A stretch of 64,000 nt of DNA from Dethiosulfovibrio russensis (GCF_021568855.1 NZ_JAKGUG010000001.1:124001-188000), one strand, 5' to 3'; shown: positions 8,502 to 18,009, counted from the stretch's first letter. Translations and numbers: made by a program. The notes: generated by a model not told the origin, from the sequence alone.

Positions 8502-9743
8502 ATGACTTTACTGCGGGTAGACAAACTCAAGGAAGGTATGGTCGTAAAGGGAGATGTCATGGCTCCCTCCGGAAGGTTGGTGCTGCCGGTCGGCACGAAG
8601 CTGGAGGATAAACACGTCCGGCTGCTTAAAAGCTGGGGAGTAGTGGAGGTCGAGATAGAAGGTGGCCCCCATCCGGAGAGCTTGCCCAAATTGCCTCCTA
8701 TGACCAGAGAGGCCATGACCAAAGGTGCGGGCTATCTGGATCATCTGTATTCTCTCTGTGGCAGAGGGTCTCCGGTTCTCAGGGAGATGTTCCGTATTTC
8801 CACTGTGAGGACAATGGCTCTAATTGCCGAAAAAGGCATCTTGGCTGTTCCCGATATACCCCATATTAACGACCTAGATGATGTCTCCTGTTCCGAGTCG
8901 CTCGATTTGTCTATCTCTCAATTGGTAGGGAAACAGACCAAGCTCTTTTCCTTTTCCGAGACGTACCGTCAAATCGTAGAGGTCCTTCGGTCTCCCAGGA
9001 GTTCCTCCGCCCATGTAGCTCAGGTCGTGGAGAAGGACACCAGCCTGTCCGCCAAGCTCCTCAGAATAGTTAACAGTGCTTATTACGGTTTTCCCTCAAA
9101 GATAGGCTCGATCCAAAGGGCGGTTACCGTGCTTGGAGGCAGAGAGCTTACCACCTTGGCGGTCGGAGTGACTGCCATACGCTATTTCTCCGGTTTATCC
9201 CAAAACGTTATAGATATGGACCGTTTCTGGCGTAATTCCGTGGCCTGCGGTGTGTTTGCCAGACTTCTGGCCGGAGAGAAGCATCTCCTATCGGACAGCC
9301 ATTTTTTTCTGTCAGGGCTGCTCCGCGACATCGGCCTGCTACTATTGCTAGGGGAGTATCCGGATTTCATGGGGAAACTCTTGGATAGGGCAAGCTCCAG
9401 GAAAATGTCTCTGCCGGTGTGCGAGAGAGAGGCGTTCGGATTCTCTCATTCCTTCTTGGGAGCTGCTTTGCTTTCGGAATGGCAGGTCCCACCCTATCTC
9501 ATAAGTACCATAAAGTACAAGGACAATCCCTTGGCCTCCGACGATGTTTTGGAATCTTCCATTTTACACGTTGCCGATGTGTTGTCATTTGCGATGGGGT
9601 ACGGTTGGAGTCCTATAATTCCGGTCCCATCGCTGGATCAGGATGCCTGGGATCACCTTGATCTGTCTCATAACGTCTTGGACACCCTGACTGCCAGGGC
9701 CAACAGACAGATAAGCGAAATCCTAGGAAGCTTCATAGGCTGA
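8502..9743 (+). CDS. HDOD-domain signalling protein
   Basis: 413 aa with RBS GGAGGGAG before ATG. The first 55 residues (VDKLKEGMVVKGDV...GTKLEDKHVRLL) resemble the N-terminal module found before HD-GYP/HDOD domains. Residues about 150-350 match HDOD: SAKLLRIVNSAYYGFPSKIGS and GLLRDIGLLLLLGEYP. HDOD proteins are non-catalytic HD relatives that link two-component or cyclic-nucleotide signalling to the cell cycle or motility. It lies 14 bases before the hybrid kinase, so the two probably act in one pathway. Confidence 0.85.
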   Translation: MTLLRVDKLKEGMVVKGDVMAPSGRLVLPVGTKLEDKHVRLLKSWGVVEVEIEGGPHPESLPKLPPMTREAMTKGAGYLDHLYSLCGRGSPVLREMFRISTVRTMALIAEKGILAVPDIPHINDLDDVSCSESLDLSISQLVGKQTKLFSFSETYRQIVEVLRSPRSSSAHVAQVVEKDTSLSAKLLRIVNSAYYGFPSKIGSIQRAVTVLGGRELTTLAVGVTAIRYFSGLSQNVIDMDRFWRNSVACGVFARLLAGEKHLLSDSHFFLSGLLRDIGLLLLLGEYPDFMGKLLDRASSRKMSLPVCEREAFGFSHSFLGAALLSEWQVPPYLISTIKYKDNPLASDDVLESSILHVADVLSFAMGYGWSPIIPVPSLDQDAWDHLDLSHNVLDTLTARANRQISEILGSFIG

Positions 9744-9757
9744 ATCGGAGAGATTGT

Positions 9758-11605
9758 ATGATCGATCTTAAAAAAAGACTCGACTATCTGGAAAGGGAGA
9801 GGGACAGGGTCATAGTTTCCCTGGACTCTGTGTTGAGCTTCAACAGTCGATCCTCTATGATAGGGGAATCGACGACGCGTATCGGCCTTTTGACCGACGC
9901 TTCCGCTAAGCTTCGGCGATTATGTCACTTTAGTTGTGTGTCCTTTTATCTCGTGAATAGGAAAGATCAGGATTTCTATCAGGCCTTCTGTGACGATTCC
10001 GAATGGCGAGATTTCATCGAGGCCGAGAGAAATGGACTGGTCGACGATGGAACCTTCGCATGGGTTCTGGGAAGGACTCAGCCTACCGTACTGAGTTCCA
10101 GCGACGGCAATTATAGTTTGATGTTGTGCTCTCTCTCCACCGCGTCTCGGATAATGGGAATGTTCGTCGCCGTTGTCGAACGGGACAAGGGCTGCATGGA
10201 TGACATCTCTCTTTCTTTTATGGCGTTGATATTGAATATAACCTCCATCTCTCTTCAAAACCTCGAGCTTTACGGTCTCGTACATGAGCTGAATGAGGAT
10301 CTGGAGAAAAAGGTATCCAGCTTGACCGAATCGGAAAAAAGGTTGACCAATTACCAGCGTAATCTTGAAGATTTGGTCAAACGTAGGACCGCCGACCTGG
10401 AAAGCACCCACGACGAACTTCTCCTCGCAAAGGAGAAGGCCGAAGCGGCCAACGCCGCCAAAAGCGCTTTTTTGGCCAACATGAGCCATGAGATCCGTAC
10501 TCCTATAAACGTAGTACTAGGTATGACCAACCTGGCCTTGGAGTCCGGAGATATTCCGGATGGCCCTAGAGAATATCTTGAAGACGCTAGATTGGCCGGT
10601 AGAGAGTTGCTTAAGCTTATAGACGGTATTCTGGATCTGTCTAGAGTTGAGTCTGGAGAGATGAGCCTCTCCCTGGAATCTTGCGATCTTTACGAATTGT
10701 GTCGTTCCGTTATTGATATGACGAGGGTGAGAAATAGTTCCGACGAGCTTGCGATAGAGCTCGTTTTCGATGAGTATGCTCCTAGACGGGTAAAATGCGA
10801 TACCTTACGTCTGAGACAGGTGCTTTTGATCTTAACGGAAAACGCGGTTAAGTTTACAGAGAGAGGTTCCGTTACCTTGATAGTCTCCATGGTTCGTCGT
10901 TCCGAGGGAGAGGCTACGATTCGCTTCGCCGTTAAGGACACAGGTATAGGTATATCGGAGGATAAGAGGGATCAAATATTTGGCACATTCTATCAAGGAG
11001 ACGATTCCCGATCCAAGAGGCATAAGGGAGCTGGTCTCGGTCTTTCTATCGCCAAGCAAGTAGTGGAGATCATGGGAGGTCGCCTGTGGTTAAAGAGTGA
11101 GGAAGGCAGGGGAAGCACATTTTTCGTGGATGTGCCTCTTCCCGTCTTGGCCGATGAGTCTCACCCTATCGCTGTGGAGAATGTTTCGGTTGTTAACGCC
11201 GATGACATGGTGCTTCCTCGCGAACTGACAGTTCTTTTGGTAGAGGACAATATGCTGAACCGCAAATTGGCGGAAGCCATGATGGCAGGGCTCGACTGGA
11301 CCATCGACGTCGCTGAGGACGGTTTCAAGGCAGTAGAGGCGGTATCGGGCAAAAGTTACGATATCGTCTTTATGGATGTACAGATGCCCGGCATGGACGG
11401 ACTGGAGGCGACCAAAAATATAAGATTAATGGAAAAAAAGGGGCTTATATCCTATCGTCCGATAATAATAGCCATGACGGCCAATGCGATGAAGGGCGAC
11501 AGAGAGATATGTATCGAGTCTGGAATGGACGACTATCTCTCCAAACCCCTTAACCGAGACATAATGATGAAGACTATAATATCGGCTTTGATGTCCGGGG
11601 GATGA
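9758..11605 (+). CDS. Cytosolic hybrid sensor histidine kinase/response regulator
   Basis: 615 aa with no obvious membrane segment. Residues about 30-175 look like a GAF-type sensor, followed by a coiled coil (175-235). A HisKA phosphoacceptor MSHEIRTP lies near residue 245. HATPase boxes are present (ENAVKFTE, DTGIGISEDKRDQIF, GAGLGLSIAKQ). A C-terminal receiver from about 488 has VLLVEDN and the phospho-Asp in FMDVQMPGMDG near residue 539. It autophosphorylates on His and relays to its own receiver; the output partner is not encoded nearby. Its stop overlaps the next ATG. Confidence 0.92.
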   Translation: MIDLKKRLDYLERERDRVIVSLDSVLSFNSRSSMIGESTTRIGLLTDASAKLRRLCHFSCVSFYLVNRKDQDFYQAFCDDSEWRDFIEAERNGLVDDGTFAWVLGRTQPTVLSSSDGNYSLMLCSLSTASRIMGMFVAVVERDKGCMDDISLSFMALILNITSISLQNLELYGLVHELNEDLEKKVSSLTESEKRLTNYQRNLEDLVKRRTADLESTHDELLLAKEKAEAANAAKSAFLANMSHEIRTPINVVLGMTNLALESGDIPDGPREYLEDARLAGRELLKLIDGILDLSRVESGEMSLSLESCDLYELCRSVIDMTRVRNSSDELAIELVFDEYAPRRVKCDTLRLRQVLLILTENAVKFTERGSVTLIVSMVRRSEGEATIRFAVKDTGIGISEDKRDQIFGTFYQGDDSRSKRHKGAGLGLSIAKQVVEIMGGRLWLKSEEGRGSTFFVDVPLPVLADESHPIAVENVSVVNADDMVLPRELTVLLVEDNMLNRKLAEAMMAGLDWTIDVAEDGFKAVEAVSGKSYDIVFMDVQMPGMDGLEATKNIRLMEKKGLISYRPIIIAMTANAMKGDREICIESGMDDYLSKPLNRDIMMKTIISALMSGG

Positions 11606-11919
11606 CGATGGATCGATCTAGAGTGGAACTGAAGAAATGCGCCATATGTGACAGGGCTTTTTGGGGTGGCCCCGAGGACATGGCCTGCGGATCCTGTCGA
11701 GAGGAATACGAGAAGCTCCGGGAAATGGTGAGAGAGTATCTTTGGCATCAGCCAATGCAGAAGGCTACCTTGGAGAGAATAGAGACCGATCTGGGAATCC
11801 CCCCCAGGGTGGCCAGGATGTTGCTGAAAGATCCTAGATTCAGCGGACTAGGCGATAAGGATATAGCCAAAGATGGCCTCGACGAAGAGGAAAAGAGGAA
11901 TTTTAAACATGATCGGTAG
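11602..11919 (+). CDS. Small zinc-ribbon protein, YvyF-like
   Basis: 105 aa; ATGA overlap with the histidine kinase stop (a second ATG lies two codons in). The N-terminus has a CxxC...CxxC pattern (CAIC, CGSC) that probably binds zinc. The remainder (VREYLWHQPMQKATLERIE and following) reads like a small winged-helix or helix-turn-helix unit. The layout resembles the YvyF/TIGR03826 flagellar-operon proteins, but similarity is by eye only and function is not known. The next gene starts inside its last codons. Confidence 0.65.
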   Translation: MTMDRSRVELKKCAICDRAFWGGPEDMACGSCREEYEKLREMVREYLWHQPMQKATLERIETDLGIPPRVARMLLKDPRFSGLGDKDIAKDGLDEEEKRNFKHDR

Positions 11920-12190
11920 AATAAAGAAAATATTGTACTATGCTAAGTTGTTCTTATTCGGGACATTTTTAGATAAACGTAGTGCCGTTGTTAGAAAAGA
12001 GGCCTTCGACGAGAACGACGATCTCATGTTACTTCTCTTCGGCGATTATCTAGGTATACCGAACCCCATCTCCTATTACATGCTCGAGCTGTTGCCCTAC
12101 GTGGCGTCCGATATGGACGCCTGGGAGAGGCGGATTCAGAACAGAAAGATGATCTTGGCCGAGAAGGCGGCTCAGTTTGATTTTGATTGA
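11909..12190 (+). CDS. Hypothetical 93-aa protein upstream of ArsA-type ATPase
   Basis: Start chosen at the ATG at 11909, which has AAGAGG 7-8 bases upstream; an earlier in-frame ATG at 11873 lies well inside the preceding gene. The protein begins with a basic/hydrophobic stretch (IGRIKKILYYAKLFLFGTF), possibly a membrane-associating helix, and then an acidic region with FGDYLGIPNPISYYMLELLPYV. I do not recognise the family. It overlaps the preceding gene by 11 bases and is 21 bases from the ATPase gene, which suggests a partner of that ATPase. Confidence 0.7.
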   Translation: MIGRIKKILYYAKLFLFGTFLDKRSAVVRKEAFDENDDLMLLLFGDYLGIPNPISYYMLELLPYVASDMDAWERRIQNRKMILAEKAAQFDFD

Positions 12191-12211
12191 TCTTAGGACG
12201 GAGGTCTAAAC

Positions 12212-13156
12212 ATGTATCGTAGATATACCTTCTTTGGAGGAAAGGGCGGAACCGGCAAGACGACCTGTGCCGCCTCCTATGCTCTCTCCCTAGCACGTCG
12301 GGGTGTACGAACCTTGGTGGTATCGACCGACCCTGCTCATTCTCTGGCTGATGCAATAGGATCTCCGATTGGGAGCGAGGTCGTGGAGGTTGAGAAAAAT
12401 CTTTGGGCCCTGGAGATAGACGCGGAGCTTGAGGCGAAGAAATACATGGAGTCCATTCAGCAGCAGATGCTTCACATAGTCAGTGCAGCGATAGTCGAGG
12501 AGATAAAACGTCAGCTTAGGATCGCATATCTTTCTCCCGGTGCGGAGGAGGCAGCCATATTCGACAGATTTATCGATTTGATGGAGGAGGCGGGGGATAA
12601 ATACGACGTAATAGTTTTCGATACCGCTCCTACCGGCCATACCCTCAGGCTTTTAACCCTTCCCGAGGTGCTGGAGGTCTGGATCGATCATCTGATAAAA
12701 AAGAGAACCAAGGCCATGGATCTGATGAGACTGGCGGCCAGATATGAGAAGGAGCTTCAGGAAAAGCTCAAGGACGATCCGATATTCAACATCCTCTCCC
12801 GTCGTCGAGATAGATTCCAGAGAGCCAAAGATCTGCTCACCGATCACGATAACGCAGTTTTTCATTTCGTTTTAAACGCGGAAAAGATGCCCATTCTCGA
12901 GACGGAAAGGGCTATAAAATTGTTAAAGGAGTTCGATATAAAAGTAGGCTCCGTGGTGGTCAATAGGATAATCCCTCCGGAGGCCGGGGCCTTTTTCGAG
13001 AAGCGTAGAGAGGCTCAGGAGGGATATCTGAAGACCATCGACGAAAAGTTTGGGGAATATGGTATCGTTCGTCTGCCCATGTTGGAATCAGACATTCAGG
13101 GTGTGGAGCAGTTAGAGTCCATCTCCGAGTCGATAAAGGAAGTGGAGGAGCTATGA
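12212..13156 (+). CDS. ArsA/GET3-family ATPase
   Basis: 314 aa, the length of single-domain GET3/TRC40 proteins. It has the deviant Walker A FFGGKGGTGKTTCAA at the N-terminus, STDPAHSLADAIG (switch I-like) and VIVFDTAPTGHTLRLL (switch II). Family members couple ATP hydrolysis to arsenite extrusion (ArsA) or to handling of hydrophobic/tail-anchored clients (GET3). There is no arsB, arsC or arsR nearby and I do not see a clear arsenic Cys triad, so a client-binding role is the more likely inference. The operon ends at the hairpin immediately downstream. Confidence 0.85.
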   Translation: MYRRYTFFGGKGGTGKTTCAASYALSLARRGVRTLVVSTDPAHSLADAIGSPIGSEVVEVEKNLWALEIDAELEAKKYMESIQQQMLHIVSAAIVEEIKRQLRIAYLSPGAEEAAIFDRFIDLMEEAGDKYDVIVFDTAPTGHTLRLLTLPEVLEVWIDHLIKKRTKAMDLMRLAARYEKELQEKLKDDPIFNILSRRRDRFQRAKDLLTDHDNAVFHFVLNAEKMPILETERAIKLLKEFDIKVGSVVVNRIIPPEAGAFFEKRREAQEGYLKTIDEKFGEYGIVRLPMLESDIQGVEQLESISESIKEVEEL

Positions 13157-13192
13157 TAAAGAGGACCGGTTTTTTAACCGGTCCTCTTTATC
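13155..13192. terminator. Bidirectional terminator between convergent genes
   Basis: A perfect 17-bp stem (GATAAAGAGGACCGGTT and its complement) closes a TTTT loop. It begins at the ArsA-like stop codon and sits between that gene and the convergent permease gene. There is no long T tract, so efficiency is uncertain. Confidence 0.75.
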
Positions 13193-13203
13193 GAGGAATA
13201 GCT

Positions 13204-14130
13204 TTAACGTTCCTCTCTGTAAAATGGGGTACCTAAGGCGGCTGGAGCCCCGAACAGTATCCCCTTCCCTTTCTTAACGGATATGACCAGTAATACCGTT
13301 ATAGTCAGTATGTAGGGTAGCATAAGGAGGAGGGGAGCCGGGATGTTCGTCCCCGCCGCCTGTATCCTGAGCTGACAGGCCTCGACTCCTCCGAAAAGAT
13401 AGGATCCGAATGCCGCCCTGGCGGGGTGCCATATCGCGAAGATCACCAGAGCAACTGCTATCCAGCCTCTGCCTGCGGACATCCCCTCTGTCCACATGTG
13501 GCTGTAGGATATGGACATATAGGCTCCTCCTACGGCAACGACTCCGCCTCCTATTAGTGTGGCCGCGTAACGTATGGCCGCTACGTTCAGACCGACCGAA
13601 TCGGCGGCCCGGGGATTGTCTCCTACCGCCCTCAGGTTCAATCCGGTCTTCGTTCTCCATAGAAACCAACACATGAAGGCGACCAAGGCGTAGGATATAT
13701 AGACCAGTGGATCGTGATCGAAGAAGACCGGCCCTACGAGGGGGAGCTCTCCCAGAAAGGGTATAGTCGTCTTCGTCAGTCCCTTGATGGTCTCTCCTAC
13801 GTAATTTATCCCGAGTATGGCGGTTATTCCCGTTCCCAGCATGGTCAAGGCCAGGCCGCTGACCACCTGGTTTCCCCCGAGGGTTATGCAGACGACGGCG
13901 TGAAACAGGCTGAAGAAGGCCCCTATGCCGAAGGCTGCCGCAACCCCGAGCCAGGGGTTCCCCGTGGACGATGTGACGGCGAAACCGGATAAAGCTCCTA
14001 AAAGCATCAATCCCTCCAGCCCGAGGTTCATCACTCCGCCCTTTTCGGTTATTATCTCGCCCAACGTGGCGTAGAGGATCGGGGTTCCGCTCCTGACCGC
14101 TGCGGCCAATATGGGTACGATGATCTCCAC
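13204..14130 (-). CDS. BMP-type nucleoside ABC transporter permease (second)
   Basis: 308 aa with 8-9 hydrophobic segments; GTG start with AGGAGGAG upstream, one base after the stop of the other permease. Sequence such as EIITEKGGVMNLGLEGLMLLGA and GDNPRAADSVGLNV is typical of the RbsC-like permeases of the BMP (purine nucleoside/simple sugar) importer family, such as YufQ/NupQ. It forms the membrane channel with the 354-aa permease. Last gene of the minus-strand importer operon. Confidence 0.88.
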   Translation of the reverse strand: MEIIVPILAAAVRSGTPILYATLGEIITEKGGVMNLGLEGLMLLGALSGFAVTSSTGNPWLGVAAAFGIGAFFSLFHAVVCITLGGNQVVSGLALTMLGTGITAILGINYVGETIKGLTKTTIPFLGELPLVGPVFFDHDPLVYISYALVAFMCWFLWRTKTGLNLRAVGDNPRAADSVGLNVAAIRYAATLIGGGVVAVGGAYMSISYSHMWTEGMSAGRGWIAVALVIFAIWHPARAAFGSYLFGGVEACQLRIQAAGTNIPAPLLLMLPYILTITVLLVISVKKGKGILFGAPAALGTPFYREER

Positions 14131-14131
14131 G

Positions 14132-15196
14132 TTAGATCTCCTCCTTCACCAGGACGATTCGGTATCTTCGGAAGAACTCTCCGGCCAGTATAAAAAACAG
14201 GATGCATCCCTGAACCACTAGGGTACTGGCGATAGGCAGCCCCATGACGATCTGGAGGGACTCGCCTCCGACCAGCAGGCCTCCCATGAGAAAGGATACG
14301 ATCGCTATGGCCAGAGGGTTCAGCCTGGATAACCAGGCCACTATGATGGCAGTGTAGCCGAATCCTCCGGAAAAGCCGTGCTGCAACCTGCCCTGAAGTC
14401 CGGCGACCTCGCTCATTCCGGCCAGTCCGGCTATGGCTCCCGATATGAACATCACAACGACGACGTTTTTGACGTAGTCTATTCCGGCGAAGGTAGCTGC
14501 CTTGGGGTTTTCCCCTATAACCCTTATCTCGTACCCCCAACGGGTCATCTTGAAGACCCACCATGCCAGTAGAATCAAAGCCAGGGCTATGAAAATGCCC
14601 GAATGGACCCTGCCCCACCCTATAGGTATCAATTTGGCCGTCTCCGGGAAGGGCGCCGTCATGGGGAAGCCCAGACTGGACGGATCCCTCCAGGGACCGT
14701 AGACGAAGTAGTCCATCAGGTGTATGGCGATATAGTTCATCATGAGGGTAGTTATTATCTCGTTGACGTTCCATCGGGCCTTTAAATAGCCAGCGAAAGC
14801 GGCCCATATGCCTCCTGCGATAATCGCCGATATGCCCATTATGGTCATCATGGTCCAATGGCCCTCAACGGGGAAGTACCTTACCGCGGCGGTCGCCGCT
14901 ATGGCTCCCATGAATATCTGCCCTTCCGCCCCGATGTTCCATATCAGCATCTTGAACGACAGCATAAGGGCTATCGCCGTCATGGCCAGAGGTATGGCCT
15001 TGACCATGCACTCGCTCAGGCCGTAACTGTCGCCAAAGGCGGAATAGTACATTTCCCTGTAGGCCTCGACGGGAGAAACCCCCATCATGATGAGAAAGAC
15101 TCCGCTTGCCAGAAAGGCCATAAGAAGTCCTCCGACGGGAATAGCCAGGTCCAACCAAAGAGGCTGTCCTATCCTTTTCTGTCTTTTTATCCTCAT
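14132..15196 (-). CDS. BMP-type nucleoside ABC transporter permease (first)
   Basis: 354 aa, multi-spanning, with family segments NIGAEGQIFMGAIAATA, LKARWNVNEIITTLMMNYIA and GENPKAATFAGI, as in YufP/NupP permeases. The start ATG overlaps the ATPase stop (ATGA), so the operon order is ATPase, this permease, second permease. Pairs with the 308-aa permease as a heterodimer. The likely cargo is a nucleoside or purine, judged from the family and the divergent gpt. Confidence 0.88.
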   Translation of the reverse strand: MRIKRQKRIGQPLWLDLAIPVGGLLMAFLASGVFLIMMGVSPVEAYREMYYSAFGDSYGLSECMVKAIPLAMTAIALMLSFKMLIWNIGAEGQIFMGAIAATAAVRYFPVEGHWTMMTIMGISAIIAGGIWAAFAGYLKARWNVNEIITTLMMNYIAIHLMDYFVYGPWRDPSSLGFPMTAPFPETAKLIPIGWGRVHSGIFIALALILLAWWVFKMTRWGYEIRVIGENPKAATFAGIDYVKNVVVVMFISGAIAGLAGMSEVAGLQGRLQHGFSGGFGYTAIIVAWLSRLNPLAIAIVSFLMGGLLVGGESLQIVMGLPIASTLVVQGCILFFILAGEFFRRYRIVLVKEEI

Positions 15197-16740
15197 GCCT
15201 TGGTCCTCCCCAGCTCATCCATCCTGGTTCCGGCCATCATCATGCCTATTTTCTCCACCCCGAACGACGATGGTTCGTCGACGATCCCCATTATCGAACC
15301 TCTGTACATAACCGCTAGGCGATCGCTCAGAGCCAACAGTTCGTCCAGGTCCTCGGATATGAGAAGAACTGAGGCTCCTTTCTCTCTCTCGTCCAGAAGC
15401 TGCTCCCTGACGAACCTGGTCGCCGCCACGTCCAGTCCCCATGTCGGGTTCATCGCTATCAGGATCTTAGGCACGTCGCTGAGCTCTCTGCCGAGCATCA
15501 GCTTTTGAATGTTACCTCCCGATAGATTTCTGACGGGGGTCCCCACCGAGGGTGTATCCACGTTGAAGTTCTTTATGATGTTCAAAGCGTGTTTGAGAAC
15601 TATCTTCCAGTCTATGATAACGCCGTGAGCTACGGGGCTTCTCCAATATCTCTTGAGGGTGGAGTTTTCCCCTACGTCCATGTTGGAGACCATGCCGGTT
15701 CCCCGTCTATCCGCAGGTATGTAGCGAACTCCCGCGTCTATCAGTTCTCTGGCCCCTTTTCCGGTTATATCTTTTCCGCCGAGGAATAGATTTCCCGAGA
15801 CCAGCCTTCTGAGGCCGGCCATGACCTCGCACAGTTCGGTCTGTCCGTTTCCGGCGACTCCCGCTATCCCCAGTATCTCCCTTTCCTTGAGGTCGAAAGA
15901 TACCTGGTCCAGAGCCTTGAGACCTCGATCGCTGAGAGCTGTGGTCTCGAACAGACTGTATGTGACGTTCCCTGGGGAAAGGGGTTTTTTATCCATCTCC
16001 AGCGACACCCTTCGGCCGATCATCATCTCGGCTATCCGTTCCTTGCAGGATTTGCAGGTGTCCACCGTGCCTATGAGTTTCCCCTTTCTGAGGACGGTGA
16101 CCCTGTCTGAAATTTCCATCACCTCGTCCAGTTTATGGGATATGAAGATCACGCCTCTTCCCTCGGAGGTCATTTTCTTTACGGTGGAGAATAGATTTCC
16201 GGCTTCCTGAGGAGTGAGGACCGCCGTCGGTTCGTCGAGTATCAGGACCTTGGCGTTTCTGTATAAGGTCTTGAGTATCTCGACCCTCTGCTGTTCTCCT
16301 ATGGAAAGCTGCCATATCAGGGCCTCGGGGTCGACGTCCAGGCCGTATTGACGGGATATTGACTCTATATCGGATATGATCTTTTTTTTCGGAAGTATCT
16401 GAGGAAGGTCGGCGGAACCCAGGATCATGTTTTCCCATACCGTCTGAGAGGGGACCAGCATGAAGTGCTGGTGTACCATACCTATACCTCTGGCTATCGC
16501 GTCGTGAGGGGATCCGAAGGAACACTCTTCTCCGTCGATCTCGATGGATCCTCCGTCGGGACGATATATGCCGGAAAGTACGTTCATCAGGGTGGATTTC
16601 CCGGCTCCGTTTTCCCCTAAAAGCGCCATTACCTCCCCCGGTTTGACCGAGAGGTCCACTTCGTCGTTAGCTCTGATGCCTTGAAAGGATTTTACGATTC
16701 CTCTCATATTGACCAAAGGGCTTGGTTCCGACGTCGTCAT
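15193..16740 (-). CDS. BMP-type nucleoside ABC transporter ATP-binding protein (double ATPase)
   Basis: 515 aa from the ATG at 16740, preceded by a GGGGGGA RBS; a GTG seven codons earlier is less well placed. There are two fused ABC modules. The first has Walker A GENGAGKST, signature LSIGEQQRVEIL and Walker B LILDEPTAVL. The second lacks a canonical Walker A (GVAGNGQTE) but has LSGGNIQKL. This tandem layout is typical of the YufO/NupO/RbsA-like ATPases of BMP importers. Separated from its binding-protein gene by a hairpin that may lower its expression. Confidence 0.9.
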   Translation of the reverse strand: MTTSEPSPLVNMRGIVKSFQGIRANDEVDLSVKPGEVMALLGENGAGKSTLMNVLSGIYRPDGGSIEIDGEECSFGSPHDAIARGIGMVHQHFMLVPSQTVWENMILGSADLPQILPKKKIISDIESISRQYGLDVDPEALIWQLSIGEQQRVEILKTLYRNAKVLILDEPTAVLTPQEAGNLFSTVKKMTSEGRGVIFISHKLDEVMEISDRVTVLRKGKLIGTVDTCKSCKERIAEMMIGRRVSLEMDKKPLSPGNVTYSLFETTALSDRGLKALDQVSFDLKEREILGIAGVAGNGQTELCEVMAGLRRLVSGNLFLGGKDITGKGARELIDAGVRYIPADRRGTGMVSNMDVGENSTLKRYWRSPVAHGVIIDWKIVLKHALNIIKNFNVDTPSVGTPVRNLSGGNIQKLMLGRELSDVPKILIAMNPTWGLDVAATRFVREQLLDEREKGASVLLISEDLDELLALSDRLAVMYRGSIMGIVDEPSSFGVEKIGMMMAGTRMDELGRTKA

Positions 16741-16789
16741 AAAAAGAGTCCCCCCTTGCACGGTATCATGGATATGAGGAAATAAAGCG

Positions 16790-16814
16790 AGGGTGCTCTT
16801 TTATGAAGCACCCT
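16790..16814 (-). terminator. Intra-operon hairpin between binding protein and ATPase genes
   Basis: An inverted repeat AGGGTGCT/AGCACCCT, extendable by a base pair, followed on the minus strand by a weakly T-rich CTTTATTT. A partial terminator here would give excess binding protein over membrane components, a common arrangement for ABC importers. This is inference. Confidence 0.55.
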
Positions 16815-16865
16815 CCTGCTATGATACACTGAAAACCTATCTCGGCGAATTAATTATGAATGGAT

Positions 16866-17966
16866 CTATTTGGGAATAGTGCCTTCGACGCCCTGCACGA
16901 ACCAACTCATTCCGAGCATCTCTCCGTCGGTCATCTTTGCGTCCTCGGCGACCTTCAGCTCGCCGTTTTGGTCCCATATGGGTCCCCAGAAGACGTCCCA
17001 TTCTCCGGATATTATGGCCTTTTCCCTGGACTCTACCGTTTCCTGAAGGGACTTTGGCACTGCCTCGTTGAATGGGGCGAGTTCTACCAATCCTTCTTTC
17101 AGTCCCCACCATACCTGATCGGGAGCCCATACTCCGTGGGCTATCTGTTTGACCGTGTAGTCGTAGTATTTTCCCCAGTTCCATATAGGGGAGGTCAGGT
17201 GCATCTTCGGTGCGAACTTGGACATGTCGTTGTTGTATCCTATTACGTATACTCCGGCTTCTTCGCAGGCTTGAGGTGCTGCTCCGCTGTCGGCGTGCAT
17301 TCCTATGACGTCGGCGCCGGCGTCGATGAGGGCCTTGGCTGCCTCTTTCTCCTTGCCTGGGTCGAACCAGGAGAACAGCCATATTATTTTCACCTTGACC
17401 TTGGGATTGACGCTTCTGGCTCCAAGGGTAAAGGCGTTTATGCCTCTTATGACCTCCGGGATCGGCTGAGCCGCCACGTAACCGAGGACGTTGCTCTTTG
17501 TCATGGCTCCAGCCACTATTCCGGAAAGGTAGCGGGCCTGATACATGCGGCCGAAGTAGGTTCCCATGTTGTCCGCCGTTTTATATCCCGAGCAGTGCAT
17601 GAAGTAGGTGTCGGGATGTCTCTTGGCTACGTCGACCATGAAGTCCATGTAACCGAAGGAGGTTCCGAAGACCACGTTACATCCCTTTCTCACCAGGGTC
17701 TCGATGACTCGGGCGGAATCAGGTCCTTCCGGGACGTTCTCCACTATAATGCTCTTAGGCAGGTCGGGGTTATTCTCGTGCATATAGGCTCTTCCCTGAT
17801 CGTGCATGAAGGTGTAGCCTCCGTCTCCCACCGGCCCTATGTATATGAAGCCGGACTTTATGTCCTGAATTGGGACGGCTTTCATGGCGGCGGTAGCGGT
17901 GCCGATCATGAGAACCGCCAGGGATAGGGCGATGATTCCTGTCAGTAACCGTTTTTTCACAGTCAA
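16866..17966 (-). CDS. BMP-family substrate-binding protein
   Basis: 366 aa with a GTG start and RBS AGGAGGT. An N-terminal signal sequence (KKRLLTGIIALSLAVLMIG, then TATAA) points to export; I do not see a clean lipobox. The mature part has features of the BMP (basic membrane protein/PnrA) family: GPVGDGGYTFMHDQGR near the N-terminus and DVIGMHADSGAAP in the middle. The family binds nucleosides, although some members bind other ligands. It is the first gene of the importer operon and is divergent from gpt. Confidence 0.9.
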   Translation of the reverse strand: MTVKKRLLTGIIALSLAVLMIGTATAAMKAVPIQDIKSGFIYIGPVGDGGYTFMHDQGRAYMHENNPDLPKSIIVENVPEGPDSARVIETLVRKGCNVVFGTSFGYMDFMVDVAKRHPDTYFMHCSGYKTADNMGTYFGRMYQARYLSGIVAGAMTKSNVLGYVAAQPIPEVIRGINAFTLGARSVNPKVKVKIIWLFSWFDPGKEKEAAKALIDAGADVIGMHADSGAAPQACEEAGVYVIGYNNDMSKFAPKMHLTSPIWNWGKYYDYTVKQIAHGVWAPDQVWWGLKEGLVELAPFNEAVPKSLQETVESREKAIISGEWDVFWGPIWDQNGELKVAEDAKMTDGEMLGMSWFVQGVEGTIPK

Positions 17967-18009
17967 TACCTCCTCTACGTATTAACGAGACGAAGCCCGT
18001 CTTTGCCAG

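Noticed and set aside
12212-13156. Arsenic resistance operon
   Set aside because: The ArsA-like ATPase has no arsB, arsC, arsD or arsR neighbours.
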